From Sphingobium trunci (GTDB lineage: Bacteria > Pseudomonadota > Alphaproteobacteria > Sphingomonadales > Sphingomonadaceae): DNA of 64,000 nucleotides. The notes beneath the pieces were generated by a model. That model was given only the letters and a program-made list of their open reading frames with translations. It had not been told where the DNA came from and ran no database searches. The stretch is taken from positions 18,916-82,915 of the forward strand of contig NZ_JAKUJY010000020.1 in assembly GCF_022664535.1 (NCBI RefSeq). Reading direction: 5' to 3'. Position numbers and translations under genes: made by a program. Below, in pieces: positions 36,201 to 44,800 of the stretch. Numbering within the stretch: the first letter of the stretch is position 1; each line of letters starts with the position of its first letter.

Positions 36201-36511
36201 ATGGCGTGCGCGGCGGGCGGGCGGGCGGCTATGCGCCGGATTCGAAGATCAACGGTTGCCTGATTGCCAGTGCGGGTGCCTGTGTCACGCCAGGCTTCGA
36301 CAGCCGTGATACCTGGAATGGGGTGCTTGATCCATCCGTCGCGGTCGGGCGCATCTTCACCCTGTCGCTGATCGAACTGCGCGACATCATCGCCCAGGGC
36401 TATCCCCCGTTAATCGATGAGCCGGTAACGGGCGCGGGGAATGAGGATTTGTGGGAACGCCATTGCGGCGGGCCGGATGAACCGGCCTGTAGCGATGGCG
36501 GCACGCATTGA
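30239..36511 (+). CDS. Large two-partner secretion exoprotein (TpsA, filamentous-haemagglutinin-like)
   Basis: A secreted, probably surface-bound protein of about 2,090 residues. The signal peptide ends near SPSARAQ. An N-terminal TPS domain (residues 35-280) has NPGGKVWFYAPGGIV in place of the usual NPNGI element. The middle is very rich in Gly, Ala, Ser and Thr, with many GGTGTGGT-like turns spaced in a pattern expected of a right-handed beta helix. Cysteines are few and paired: near residue 580 (DCARAFC), near 727 (NCPIC), near 2005 (GCLIASAGAC), and Cys residues 15 and 7 from the C-terminus (HCGGPDEPAC). It overlaps the tpsB stop. Adhesin or matrix function is inferred from the family. 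Confidence 0.88.
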   Translation: MMAKSPNPSILACVSLLAMAAAFTSPSARAQTAFQGSYTVEPGGIGPTITRGTTDTIVLNDAETVINWRPTDTSGTGEIDFLPSNRTALFTNSISGVSDFTVLNRILPIDASGVQVSRVVALNGTVQSQISGNPGGKVWFYAPGGIVAGPSSVFSVGSLVLTSNDIDTTGGLYANGDTIRFRGASNVLSSVEVKSGAQISALSAGSYVALVAPRVVQGGTVMVNGTAAYVGAEQADIRINGGLFDISISVGTTDQNGVVHSGSTDRVDRATSAEAQRVYMVAAPKNNVLTMLLSGNVGYNAADSVVQDGSAVILAAGQDVFGSSIGSASTGATGASNISIGASTWQPSVTGAATNAITLRANQGETITAGGDMSLTAGSGAVGGRIDLLTFGGSGSTATDGQIAVTGNLTLDAIGNGDAGVSSPPLTGADATGGTINLIAAGGMIQAASLTANVSAAGGSGSDFSGNAQGGAISLSAQASAGPGGTASGALTFGGVTLDASARGAYGQYYSSTIDSGNAVGGTISVEALGGAFTAGSLFANASGSAGDASGVAGNGLGGNISLSAGAAGGLRGSFSLADCARAFCQVRADGAGARGANGSNGTGGSILVHASDADFSALGELTLQADGSGGGAATDGFAGRGGDGFGGSVTVESRLGTAGTGVMTFGDLILSAVGSSAPSIDGVFYNGGDAGNGTGGTINLSVLGGTLTADVLETRATGLGGAAASNCPICEGGGTTSFQAGSGTGGTSQFLISGGSATIGTLILSATGTGGEAAGADTSFDPQSVAALAGTGQGGAALLESQGGTLQLGTLAVDASGTGGAGALVFQEDGADGGIGRGGNAGLSMTTGSGGQILVDGGVIVQALGKGGIGGGTGSDGPGTYRAGRGGTGTGGTADVTLAGGTLTAPSLLVSADATGGAGGDNGSDGAGGDAGNGTGGTARLAYLNEGHRIGDVSVTADGLGGQAGSNRFIAGFDNNGNPIYDGTGPGGAGGAGLGGSADMLVDVDPVFTNLTVSADGIGSVGGSGGTGSAGGAGTGGVAALNLAFGATTVSGLLKVTASGVGGLGGTGYDNVGGRGGDATGGSATFGLSGTTTTLDAGNISVLAQALGGAGGTGGLRSGTALNGADGGNALGGTAMFALSAGATAVTGVSLQVSGNATGGAGAPGTAGPVGGNGGAGGNALAGSATLRISDAHIAFSSGLPKAPGYSITAVGQGGAGADGSAGTNAGLTGGAGGRGGDGSGGLAAFDAGNGDYLLGGLTLLADGLGGFGGAGGIGPAGASAAGATGLGTGGTVDFANGDGGLMMPGAVRQLDSLYMSASGDIGGRVQFAESSTAANGGLRVNGSIALASLGAPVSGFSGIYAGAAANAVQIGGNADFTSDGPLSFAFTGMGSISAGGALTASSATRIDLSHGGRPAGSDSLIADMILFNTPGDISLLSAGSLRAISELRMLSSGGNINLASGSQLSSGGDLRLFAQGSLNGAGATVRAAGSVAIGLGAGGDIVLGNLLSGGLLDQADASGNALGAGGLSTGGNFAVGGQLSIGPGSGTISAATISIGNLTADSQQLTATGGAVQIGNATMTGGLTVTGQGISAGQMLVGGQSLLNAGTGSLTVSDIVSIGPITATGGTINLGSTGAMTIAQANASGGPLILNAAGALAITQAISGGAMTLNGATIDATALDAVGTVTAIAAGDARFGDVSSQTGDMVLTAGGTATLSGTASARAITVGSGDIVIGPAALVGTPTATITFNAINTLRPAYVGGNDVAGSYSLSAVELARVLAGNLTISAARQAVPGSPDLIVQNLTLGTGNLAAGGVLTLATAGRLRVQGALALTGRSGQGGVTLTAGEVLEIIAGAGSIDVSDANGGLGGVMMLGSPSIIAATLSAMADVRATSSLQARELRLAQNDGLMIDVGLLRAGVIRANVTDGFFIQNIGLSTDFSARRGFTAQDLLISTQGLTPIAINGQLLLPTGAFATGRDVIPLVAINGVRGGRAGGYAPDSKINGCLIASAGACVTPGFDSRDTWNGVLDPSVAVGRIFTLSLIELRDIIAQGYPPLIDEPVTGAGNEDLWERHCGGPDEPACSDGGTH

Positions 36512-36650
36512 ACGCAAGCGCCATCATGCACGAAACGGGATTGAAACAACGGGTTGAACCCGTAGAGAGAAGGGCGCGGTCGGACGCGGGGGGTGTGAAT
36601 GCGTCCGAATCGGCTGGCACGGGGGCGTGGCGAATGGGGGCGGGGGCAGC

Positions 36651-38024
36651 ATGATGATCGGCAGGTCCGTGGCGGGCATGGCGCTTTGCGTCCTGCTGCT
36701 GGCGGTAGCGCTGCTCTGCGGCCTGCCGGGCGGCGGGGCAGGCGTTGCGGATGCCGCGGGCGCAAGCCGGACCTATGTCGGTGTCGCCTCCTGCGCCGGA
36801 TCGACCTGCCACGGCCGGATGGAGGGAGATGGCAAGATCGTGCGTCAGGATGAGCTGATGCGCTGGCAGGAACCCTCGACGCCGGGCGGCGCGCACAGTC
36901 GCGCCTTTGCCGTGCTCGGCGGAACCCGCGGGCGGCAGATCGCAGCGACATTGGGGCTTGGCGATCCGACTTCCGCACCGGCCTGCCTCGGCTGCCATTC
37001 GACTCCTGCAGGAGAGCGCGGCGTGCGGTTTCTGGCGCAGGACGGCGTGGGCTGCGAGGCCTGCCACGGTCCCGCGAGCGGCTGGATCGCATCCCATTAT
37101 GCCGTGGCTGCGAGCCATGCCGCCAATGTCGCGGCGGGCATGACGCCGCTTGACCGGCCGCAGGTGCGCGCTTCGGTCTGTCTCGACTGCCATTTCGGCA
37201 GCGCGCGTGATGGGCAGTTCGTCACTCATCGCATCATGGCGGCGGGGCATCCGCGCATTTCCTTCGAACTGGACCTCTTCTCGGCGATGCAGGCACATCA
37301 TGATGAAGATGCCGATTATGCGCAGCGCAAGGGGCGGACCGACAGTCTGAAACTCTGGGCCGTGGGGCAGGCCATGGCTGTCGAGCGGGCGCTGACCCTC
37401 TATGCCGGGGGCAAGGGGACCGAAGGCAGCTTTCCCGAATTTTATTTCTTCGACTGTCAGAGCTGTCATCGCCGCATCTACGATCAGGCGGAACGCAGCA
37501 AGAGTTGGGAAGCCAATCCGGGGCGGCCGATCCCGGCGGGGATGCCGCCCTTCAACGACGAGAATATGATCATGCTTTCGGCGGCCGCGCGGGTGGCGGC
37601 GCCGGGGCTGGCCGGGCGGTTCGATGCCGACAGCCGCGCCTTCCACGCGGCGATCGCGAGGGATCGGGTTTCGGCCGTCGCGGCGGCAGGCCGACTGGCG
37701 CAGAGCGCGCATGCCCTGGCCGATGCCTTCGCGGCGGGCGGGATGCAGGGCGGTATGGCCTTCGCCATCGTGCGCGAGATTGCGGGCAGCGCCATCGCGC
37801 CGCGCTTCACCGACTATGAAGGGTCGGTACAGGCGGTGATGGCGATCGACACCCTGCTCAACAGCCTGGTGAAGTCGGGCCGCGTGACCGTCGGCGCGGC
37901 GGCGGGCATCCGCGCGGACGTCAATCGCGCCTATGCGGCGGTGAAAGAGCCGAACGGTTATCGGCCAGACGATTTCCGTTCCGCTTTGGGCAGCGCGGCG
38001 CGCAGCATCGGGGCGCTGCAATGA
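36651..38024 (+). CDS. Five-haem c-type cytochrome (cytochrome c554-like)
   Basis: A periplasmic multihaem cytochrome of 457 residues. A signal peptide (ALCVLLLAVALLCGLPGG) is followed by five haem-attachment motifs: an unusual CX4CH (CAGSTCH, residues 48-54), then CLGCH (112-116), CEACH (135-139), CLDCH (177-181) and CQSCH (269-273). The haem part ends near residue 280; the rest is a helical region of about 170 residues with no motif. The ATG at 36651 is the first of two; the ribosome site is weak. The stop overlaps the next gene by 4 nt (ATGA). Expected role: electron transfer with the downstream ten-haem protein. Ccm maturation genes are not in the window. Confidence 0.9.
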   Translation: MMIGRSVAGMALCVLLLAVALLCGLPGGGAGVADAAGASRTYVGVASCAGSTCHGRMEGDGKIVRQDELMRWQEPSTPGGAHSRAFAVLGGTRGRQIAATLGLGDPTSAPACLGCHSTPAGERGVRFLAQDGVGCEACHGPASGWIASHYAVAASHAANVAAGMTPLDRPQVRASVCLDCHFGSARDGQFVTHRIMAAGHPRISFELDLFSAMQAHHDEDADYAQRKGRTDSLKLWAVGQAMAVERALTLYAGGKGTEGSFPEFYFFDCQSCHRRIYDQAERSKSWEANPGRPIPAGMPPFNDENMIMLSAAARVAAPGLAGRFDADSRAFHAAIARDRVSAVAAAGRLAQSAHALADAFAAGGMQGGMAFAIVREIAGSAIAPRFTDYEGSVQAVMAIDTLLNSLVKSGRVTVGAAAGIRADVNRAYAAVKEPNGYRPDDFRSALGSAARSIGALQ

Positions 38025-39991
38025 GGGGACGGCAGCATCGTTTGAGCGCGTTGACGGCCAGCGCGGCGCTGGTCCTGTCGTCCTGCGGCGGCGGAGGGGG
38101 CAGCAGCAGTGGCACCTCAACGCCCAGTCCCACGCCGACTCCGACCCCAACCAGCCTTTACGCGGTGCCTGCACAGGAATCCCTGACGGTCGCGGATGTC
38201 GAAACGGTGGTGGCCCACGCCGTTGCCGAGGCGCAGAAGCGGAACCTGCCCGCCGTCGTCGCCGTGACCGACCGGGTGGGCAATGTGCTGGCGGTGTTCC
38301 GCATGACGGGCGCGCGGGCCAGCGCGACCACCAGCGCTGCGCCCAATGGCGACAATATCGACGCGCAGAACCTGACCGTCCCCGCGGAGGCCGGGGCCAT
38401 CGCCAAGGCCATCACCGGCGCCTATCTGTCGAGCGGCGGCAATGCCTTTTCGACGCGCACAGCCAGCATGATCGTGCAACAGCATTTCCCACCCGCGCCC
38501 ACCACGGCGGGGCTGGAGAGCGGGCCGCTGTTCGGTGTGCAGTTCAGCCAGCTTCCCTGCTCGGACCTCAGCGCGCGTTTCGCTTCTTCGGGCGCGCAGG
38601 CGATGATCGGGCCCAAGCGATCGCCGCTTGGCCTCGCGGCCGATCCCGGCGGGTTTCCGCTCTACAAAAATGGTGTGGTCGTCGGCGGCATCGGCGTGAT
38701 GGCGGACGGGGTCTATGGTTCCGATTCCAATGTCCTCGACAATGACAATGACCCCGAGGAGTTCATCGCGCTTGCCGGAACCCTGGGTTTCGAGGCGCCC
38801 GAAAGCATTCGCGCCGATCGCATCTTCGTGGACGGCACATCGCTGCGTTACTCCGATGCGGCCTATTCCGGCTTGCTGGCGAGCGGGGCGGTCAGTTTCG
38901 CCGCGATCAACGGCAGCATCGGGACGCTGGTCGCCGTGCGCGGCTATTATGGCGATCCTGCGCCCGCGATCCTGGCCGGGGCGGTCTACGGTACGGAGGC
39001 GTCAGGCGTTCGGGCGTCCCGCGCCGCCGAATTTTCCAACCGCGACGCCTTCGTGCTGACGGACGGGTCGGGCAACAACCGCTTCCCGATCCGGGCCGGA
39101 ACCGATGCGGGCGATGTGGCGCAACCCATCAGCACGGCCGAAGCGACCGCGATCCTGCAGGAAGCCTTTGCCGTCATGAGCCGGGCACGGGCGCAGATCC
39201 GCCAGCCGCTCGACAGCCGGGCGCAGGTGACGATCAGTCTGGTGGATACGCGCGGGCAGGCCCTGGGCATCGTGCGCTCGCCCGATGCGCCGATCTTCGG
39301 CACGGATGTCAGCTTGCAGAAGGCGCGGACGGCGGCGTTCTTCTCCGGCACCCATGCGGGGCCGGACCTGTTGGCGAGTTCGAGTGCCGACGTCGCTGCC
39401 TTCGTGGGCAAGGCACGTACCTTCCTCAACGATCCATCGGCCCTGACCGGCCAATATGCCTTCACCGATCGCGCCAATGGCAATCTGTCGCGGCCCTATT
39501 TCCCCGACGGCGAAGTGGGGCGGCCCAACGGGCCTTTTTCGCGGCCGATCGTCCAGTTCAATCCCTTCTCGACCGGGCTGCAATCGGCGCTGGTGGTAGG
39601 CGATCTGGCCGCGCATCTCGCCTATGTGACCGGCGCGAGCGCCACGGACACGCCGCAGCGCTGTTCCGCCTTGCCCACCGTTTCCGGACAGAACCGGGCA
39701 CAGAACGGCATTCAGATCTTTCCCGGGTCGGTACCCATCTATCGCGGCAATGTGCTGGTGGGCGCGATCGGCGTGTCGGGCGACGGTATCGATCAGGACG
39801 ACATGATCGGCTTTCTGGGGCTCGCCAATGCCGGGACGCGCATCGGCGGGATCGGCAATGCGCCCGCAGCCATCCGGGCCGACCAGATCGTGGTAGATCT
39901 GGGCGATGCGACCGTACGGCTGCGCTATGTGAACTGTCCTTTCGCGCCCTTGCTCGACAGTTCCACCCAGAATGTCTGTGCGGGATTGTAG
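38021..39991 (+). CDS. Lipoprotein with two HbpS/GlcG-like (haem-binding-type) domains
   Basis: A 656-residue lipoprotein with lipobox VLSSC (Cys22), then a poly-Gly/Ser and Thr-Pro linker (residues 23-45). Two HbpS/GlcG (DUF336) domains follow. The first (about 50-310) starts LTVADVETVVAHAVAEA and contains YKNGVVVGGIGVMADGVYG. The second (about 365-635) starts ISTAEATAILQEAFAVM and contains YRGNVLVGAIGVSGDGIDQD. Both carry large insertions compared with the roughly 140-residue single-domain family. HbpS in Streptomyces binds haem; GlcG has no proven role. Here it lies between cytochrome genes, so haem or redox handling at the envelope is inferred. Confidence 0.85.
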   Translation: MRGRQHRLSALTASAALVLSSCGGGGGSSSGTSTPSPTPTPTPTSLYAVPAQESLTVADVETVVAHAVAEAQKRNLPAVVAVTDRVGNVLAVFRMTGARASATTSAAPNGDNIDAQNLTVPAEAGAIAKAITGAYLSSGGNAFSTRTASMIVQQHFPPAPTTAGLESGPLFGVQFSQLPCSDLSARFASSGAQAMIGPKRSPLGLAADPGGFPLYKNGVVVGGIGVMADGVYGSDSNVLDNDNDPEEFIALAGTLGFEAPESIRADRIFVDGTSLRYSDAAYSGLLASGAVSFAAINGSIGTLVAVRGYYGDPAPAILAGAVYGTEASGVRASRAAEFSNRDAFVLTDGSGNNRFPIRAGTDAGDVAQPISTAEATAILQEAFAVMSRARAQIRQPLDSRAQVTISLVDTRGQALGIVRSPDAPIFGTDVSLQKARTAAFFSGTHAGPDLLASSSADVAAFVGKARTFLNDPSALTGQYAFTDRANGNLSRPYFPDGEVGRPNGPFSRPIVQFNPFSTGLQSALVVGDLAAHLAYVTGASATDTPQRCSALPTVSGQNRAQNGIQIFPGSVPIYRGNVLVGAIGVSGDGIDQDDMIGFLGLANAGTRIGGIGNAPAAIRADQIVVDLGDATVRLRYVNCPFAPLLDSSTQNVCAGL

Positions 39992-39993
39992 CC

Positions 39994-41817
39994 ATGGGCT
40001 TGGCCGCCATCCTGCCGATCTTCCTACTGGCCCAGCCGGGCGAGCCGGTCCCGCCGCCGCCGCCGGAAAACTGGCGGGAGTTGCTGGATGCGGACCAGCA
40101 GTCGATCGAGGGCCGTCGCCGTCCCGGCTATGAAGCGCCACTACCCGAAGCCGTGACGCAGGATAACAAGGGGGCCGTGCACGCGCCGCAGCCGGAGGCC
40201 TTCCCGGTCGATCAAGTACCGATCCCGGATCGTTGGCGCCTGATCGAGAGCCTGGGCGTGGTCAAGGAACGCTGGTTCGACCCCTATCACCAGAACGCGC
40301 TGAAGGGCGACCGGCCGATCGATCGCGAGAAGGTGAAGTGGCTGCCGATCAAGGGCGACGACTGGTTCTTCGTCGCCAATGCCCTCAGCGACACGGTGGT
40401 CGAGCCGCGCACCTTCCCGATCCCCGTCGGCGTGCAGACGACCGAGCGGCCCGGCAGCATCGACGTGTTCGGCAAGGACGCGTCCTATGTCCTCAGCCAG
40501 ACCTTCATCGCCGGCGTGGCGCTCATAAAGGGATCGACCGCATTCAAGCCGCCGGAAATCGAATATCGGCTGACGCTGGCGCTGAACGTCAACCATGTGA
40601 ATGTGCCGGAACGGCGCATATTGTTCGTCGAGCCTTCCAGGCCCTCGCACCGCACCGATCATTTTCTGGGCGTGCAGGAAGCCTTTGTCGACTATCACCT
40701 CGCCAATACGTCGGATCGCTATGATTTTCGCTCGTTGCGGGTGGGTATCCAACCGTTCCAGTCGGATTTTCGCGGCTTCCTGTTCAACGACCAGCAACTG
40801 GGCATCCGGCTGTTCGGCAATCGCGACAATAACCGGTTCCAGTTCAACCTCGCGGCTTTCTGGCGGCTGGAGAAGGACACCAATAGCGGCCTCAATTCGG
40901 TCGTGCAGTCGCCGCGCCATGACTGGGTGTTCCTGGCCAATCTCTACCGGCAGGACTTCCTGATCCCTGGCCTCACCAGCCAGATCACCGCCGTCTATAA
41001 TATGAACCGCGAAAAGCATGACGTCGAAATCGACGACAATGGCTTTCCCGTGCGTCCGGCGCTGCTTGGCGACTTGCGCGGGCGGGAATATGATGTCGTC
41101 TATCTGGGCTATAATGCCGATGGGCGGATCGGTCGGATGAACCTGACCGCGTCGCTCTATGGCGCGCTGGGCGAGGACCGGAACAGCTTTTTCACTTCCA
41201 AACCCGCGCAGATCCGCGCCTTTTTCGCGGCGGCGGAGGCAAGCTATGACAAGGACTGGATGCGTTTCCGCCTGTCGGGCCTCTATGCCAGCGGCGATGG
41301 CGACCCGCACGACAATCGGGAAACCGGGTTCGACGCGATCTTTGAAAATCCGGTCTTCGCGGGGGCGGACACCAGCTATTGGATCAGGCAGTCCATTCCC
41401 TTTGCCGGTGGCGGCCGTGTCATCGGCATCAACGGGCGCAATGGCATCCTGAATTCCTTGCGATCCTCCAAGGAGCAGGGGCAGTCGAACTTCAACAATC
41501 CCGGCACGATGTTGCTGGGCGCAGGGGCGGATTTCGACCTGCTGCCGCAATTGCGCCTGTCCGCCAACGCCAATCATCTCTGGTTCCAGAACACGGCGAC
41601 GCTGGAAGCGCTGCGCAATGAGGGGAGCATTCCCCGGTCGATCGGCTGGGATCTGTCGACCGCGGCGATCTGGCGGCCCAGGGCGACGCAGAATATCGTC
41701 TTCCGCCTGTCGGGCGCGACGCTGCTGCCGGGGGCGGGCTTCCGCGATCTTTTCACCAATAGCGAGCGCAACCGCGAATATTATTCCGTGCTCGCTAATC
41801 TGATCCTGAGCTATTGA
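39994..41817 (+). CDS. Outer-membrane beta-barrel-like protein of the cytochrome operon
   Basis: A 607-residue protein with a short N-terminal hydrophobic segment (GLAAILPIFLLA), a Pro-rich linker, and many amphipathic strands with aromatic ends across residues 120-607, ending in LANLILSY, a plausible barrel C-terminus. I do not recognise a named family; it lacks the CXXC motif at the N-terminus of MtrB. It starts 2 bp after the lipoprotein gene and its stop overlaps the decahaem start (TGATG). Its place between two multihaem cytochromes suggests a porin sheath or anchor. Barrel nature is a reading of the sequence and has not been computed. Confidence 0.75.
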   Translation: MGLAAILPIFLLAQPGEPVPPPPPENWRELLDADQQSIEGRRRPGYEAPLPEAVTQDNKGAVHAPQPEAFPVDQVPIPDRWRLIESLGVVKERWFDPYHQNALKGDRPIDREKVKWLPIKGDDWFFVANALSDTVVEPRTFPIPVGVQTTERPGSIDVFGKDASYVLSQTFIAGVALIKGSTAFKPPEIEYRLTLALNVNHVNVPERRILFVEPSRPSHRTDHFLGVQEAFVDYHLANTSDRYDFRSLRVGIQPFQSDFRGFLFNDQQLGIRLFGNRDNNRFQFNLAAFWRLEKDTNSGLNSVVQSPRHDWVFLANLYRQDFLIPGLTSQITAVYNMNREKHDVEIDDNGFPVRPALLGDLRGREYDVVYLGYNADGRIGRMNLTASLYGALGEDRNSFFTSKPAQIRAFFAAAEASYDKDWMRFRLSGLYASGDGDPHDNRETGFDAIFENPVFAGADTSYWIRQSIPFAGGGRVIGINGRNGILNSLRSSKEQGQSNFNNPGTMLLGAGADFDLLPQLRLSANANHLWFQNTATLEALRNEGSIPRSIGWDLSTAAIWRPRATQNIVFRLSGATLLPGAGFRDLFTNSERNREYYSVLANLILSY

Positions 41818-44800
41818 TGCGTCCGCTTTTCGCCTTCCTGCTGCTGATCTTCGCCGCATTGACGGTGCCGGTGGTCGTGCTCCACGCATCCGATGCGGAA
41901 AAGCCCGTCGCGCGCATATACGCGCCCACGCCGCCCGCGCCGATGAGTCAGACTGCTGATCAGGTGGCCGCCAAATCGGACGGCTGCTACAGCTGCCACA
42001 CCAGGACCGACGAACCGTCCATGCATGCGACGCCGGCCGTGATGCTCGGCTGCACCGACTGTCATGGCGGCAATGCGGCGGTGCGCGGCGATCCGGCGCT
42101 GGGCTTCGATGATCCCGCCTATGCCGCCGCGCGCGAGAGGGCGCATGTGCTGCCGCGCTATCCGGCAAGCTGGCACTATCCCTCCTCCGCCAATCCGCAG
42201 CGGACCTATACGCTGCTGAACCGGGAAGCGCCGGAATTTGTCCGCTTCGTCAATCCCAGCGATTATCGCGTGGCGCGGGACGCCTGCGGTTCCTGCCATA
42301 TGCAGGTGATCGAGGCGGCCGAGCGTTCGCTGATGGCGTCGGGCGCGATGCTGTGGGGCGGGGCGGCCTATAATAACGGCCTTGTCCCATACAAAAATTA
42401 CATTTTCGGCGAGGCCTATACCAGGGATGGCAAGCCCGCGAAGATCGTGTCGCCGGGCAATCCGCCCGGAACGCTGACCGCCGAGCAGAAGGCGCGCGGC
42501 GCGCTGGCGGAGCTGTACCCGCTGCCGACATGGCAGGTGATCCCGCCCGGCGACGTCTTTCGCGTGTTCGAACGCGGCGGCCGCAACATCGGCACGCAAT
42601 TTCCGGAAATCGGCCTGCCCAATCCGACCGGATCGATCCAGCGGCTGGAGGAGCCGGGGCGGCCCGACCTCAAGCAATCTAACCGGGGGCCGGGGACCGG
42701 ATTGCGCGTCGCGATTCCGGCGCTCAACATCCACAAGACGCGCCTCAACGATCCCTATATGTGGTTCATGGGGACCAACGATCAGCCCGGCGATTACCGC
42801 CATTCGGGCTGTTCGGGGTGCCATGTGGTCTATGCCAATGACCGCGAGCCGCGCCACAGCCTGATCTATGCCCAATATGGCCGCGACGGGCAGACGGCGA
42901 CGGTCGATCCCACCATTGCGAACAAGATGAGCCATGGCGGGTTGAAGGGCCCGCATGGCGAAACGATCGAGCCGGATCATATGGTGGAGTCGGTCGATGG
43001 AAGCGGCCATCCGGCCGGGGCCGTCAAGGAAAGCGGCCATCCGATCCGCCACGCATTCACGCGCGCGATCCCGACCGCCCAGTGCATGAACTGCCACATG
43101 CATCAGCCCAACATCTTCCTGAACAGTTATCTCGGCTATACCATGTGGGACTATGAGTCCGACGCGCCGCTGATGTGGCCGGAGAAACAGAAATATCCGA
43201 CCGCCGCCGAGGTGCACCAGACATTGGAGCGCAATCCCGAAGGCGCCAGTCCGCGCGGCAAATGGTCGGACCTGGATTTCCTGCGCAACGTCTATGACCT
43301 GAACGACAAGGCGAAGGATACGCAATTCGCCGACTATCATGGCCATGGCTGGAACTTCCGTGGCGTGTTCAAGCGCGACCGCGAGGGCAATCTGCTGGAT
43401 GCGGACGGCAGGGTCGTGTCGCCGGACGATCCGCAGAAATGGCGGAAAAAAGGGGAGGGCAAGTTCGTCCCCGTCGGCACCAATCCCGGCAAGGCCGTGC
43501 ACCTGATGGACATCCATGCGGAAAAGGGCCTGCAATGCGCTGATTGTCATTTCGCGCAGGACAGCCATGGCAACGGCTTCATCTATGGCGAGGTGGCCAA
43601 TGCGATCGAGATCGGCTGCAAGGATTGCCACGGCACGGCTGATGCCTATCCGACGCTGCTGACCTCCGGCCCGGCGGCGCCGCCCAAGGGCACGAATCTG
43701 GCGCTGTTGCGCAACCCGGACGGCAAGCGGCGCTTCGAATGGTATTTCGACGCCAGCGGTCGGCGCAAGCTGATCCAGCGGTCGATCGTCGATCCCCATC
43801 TGGAATGGGAAGTGTCGCTGGTGAAGGATTCGGTCGATCCGGCCAATCCGCACTTCAATGCCAAGGCCGCCCGCGCCAAGCTGATGAGCCGTTCCGGCGC
43901 GGAGGATGGCAGTTTTGCCTTTGGTCCGGGCGTCGGACAAGAGGATCGCGCGCATGGCGACGACACTATGGCCTGCTTCACCTGTCATTTGAGCTGGACC
44001 ACCAGTTGCGGCGGCTGTCACCTGCCGATCGAGGCGAACTGGAAGACCTCGCTGCACCATTTCGACGGGGAGGAGACGCGCAACTTCGCGACATACAACC
44101 CGCAGGTCGCGCGGGACGAGATGTTCCAGTTGGGCAAGCATATGACGACCAAGGGCAATGAAACCGCCCCGGTCAGGTCGACATCGGCACTGGTGCTGTC
44201 CTCCACCAATATCAACCGCGAGCGCATCTATATCCAGCAGCCGCCCATTTCCGGCATAGGCTTTTCGTCGCAGGCCTTCGCGCCGCATTTCCCGCATACG
44301 GTGCGCAGGGCGGAGACCAAGACCTGCACCGACTGCCATTTGTCGGCGAAGGACGACAATAATGCGATCATGTCGCAACTGTTGTTGCTGGGCACCAATT
44401 TCGTCAATTTCGTGGGCTTGAACGCCTGGACCGGGCTGGAGGGCGGGTTCGAGGCGATCCGCGTCACCGAATGGGACGAGCCGCAGGCGGTGATCGGCAG
44501 TTATCTGCAGAAATATGCCTATCCCGACTATTGGAAGCTGCATGTCGATCAGAACAAGCGCGAGCTCAAGGATTGGGTGCGCGGCAAGACCTTCGACAAA
44601 AAGGCTTCGGGCGAAACCCATCCGGTCGAGGAATTCCGCAATGTCGTGAAGGGCACGGCCGATCGCGTCGGCTGCCTGCAACTGCGCGGCGAATATATGT
44701 ATGTGGCGGAAGGGAAGGGCGGCTTCCGCGTCTATGACGTGGCGTCCATCGCGAACAAGGGCTTTTCCGAGCCGATCGTGAGCGGTCCCTTCTCGAAGCT

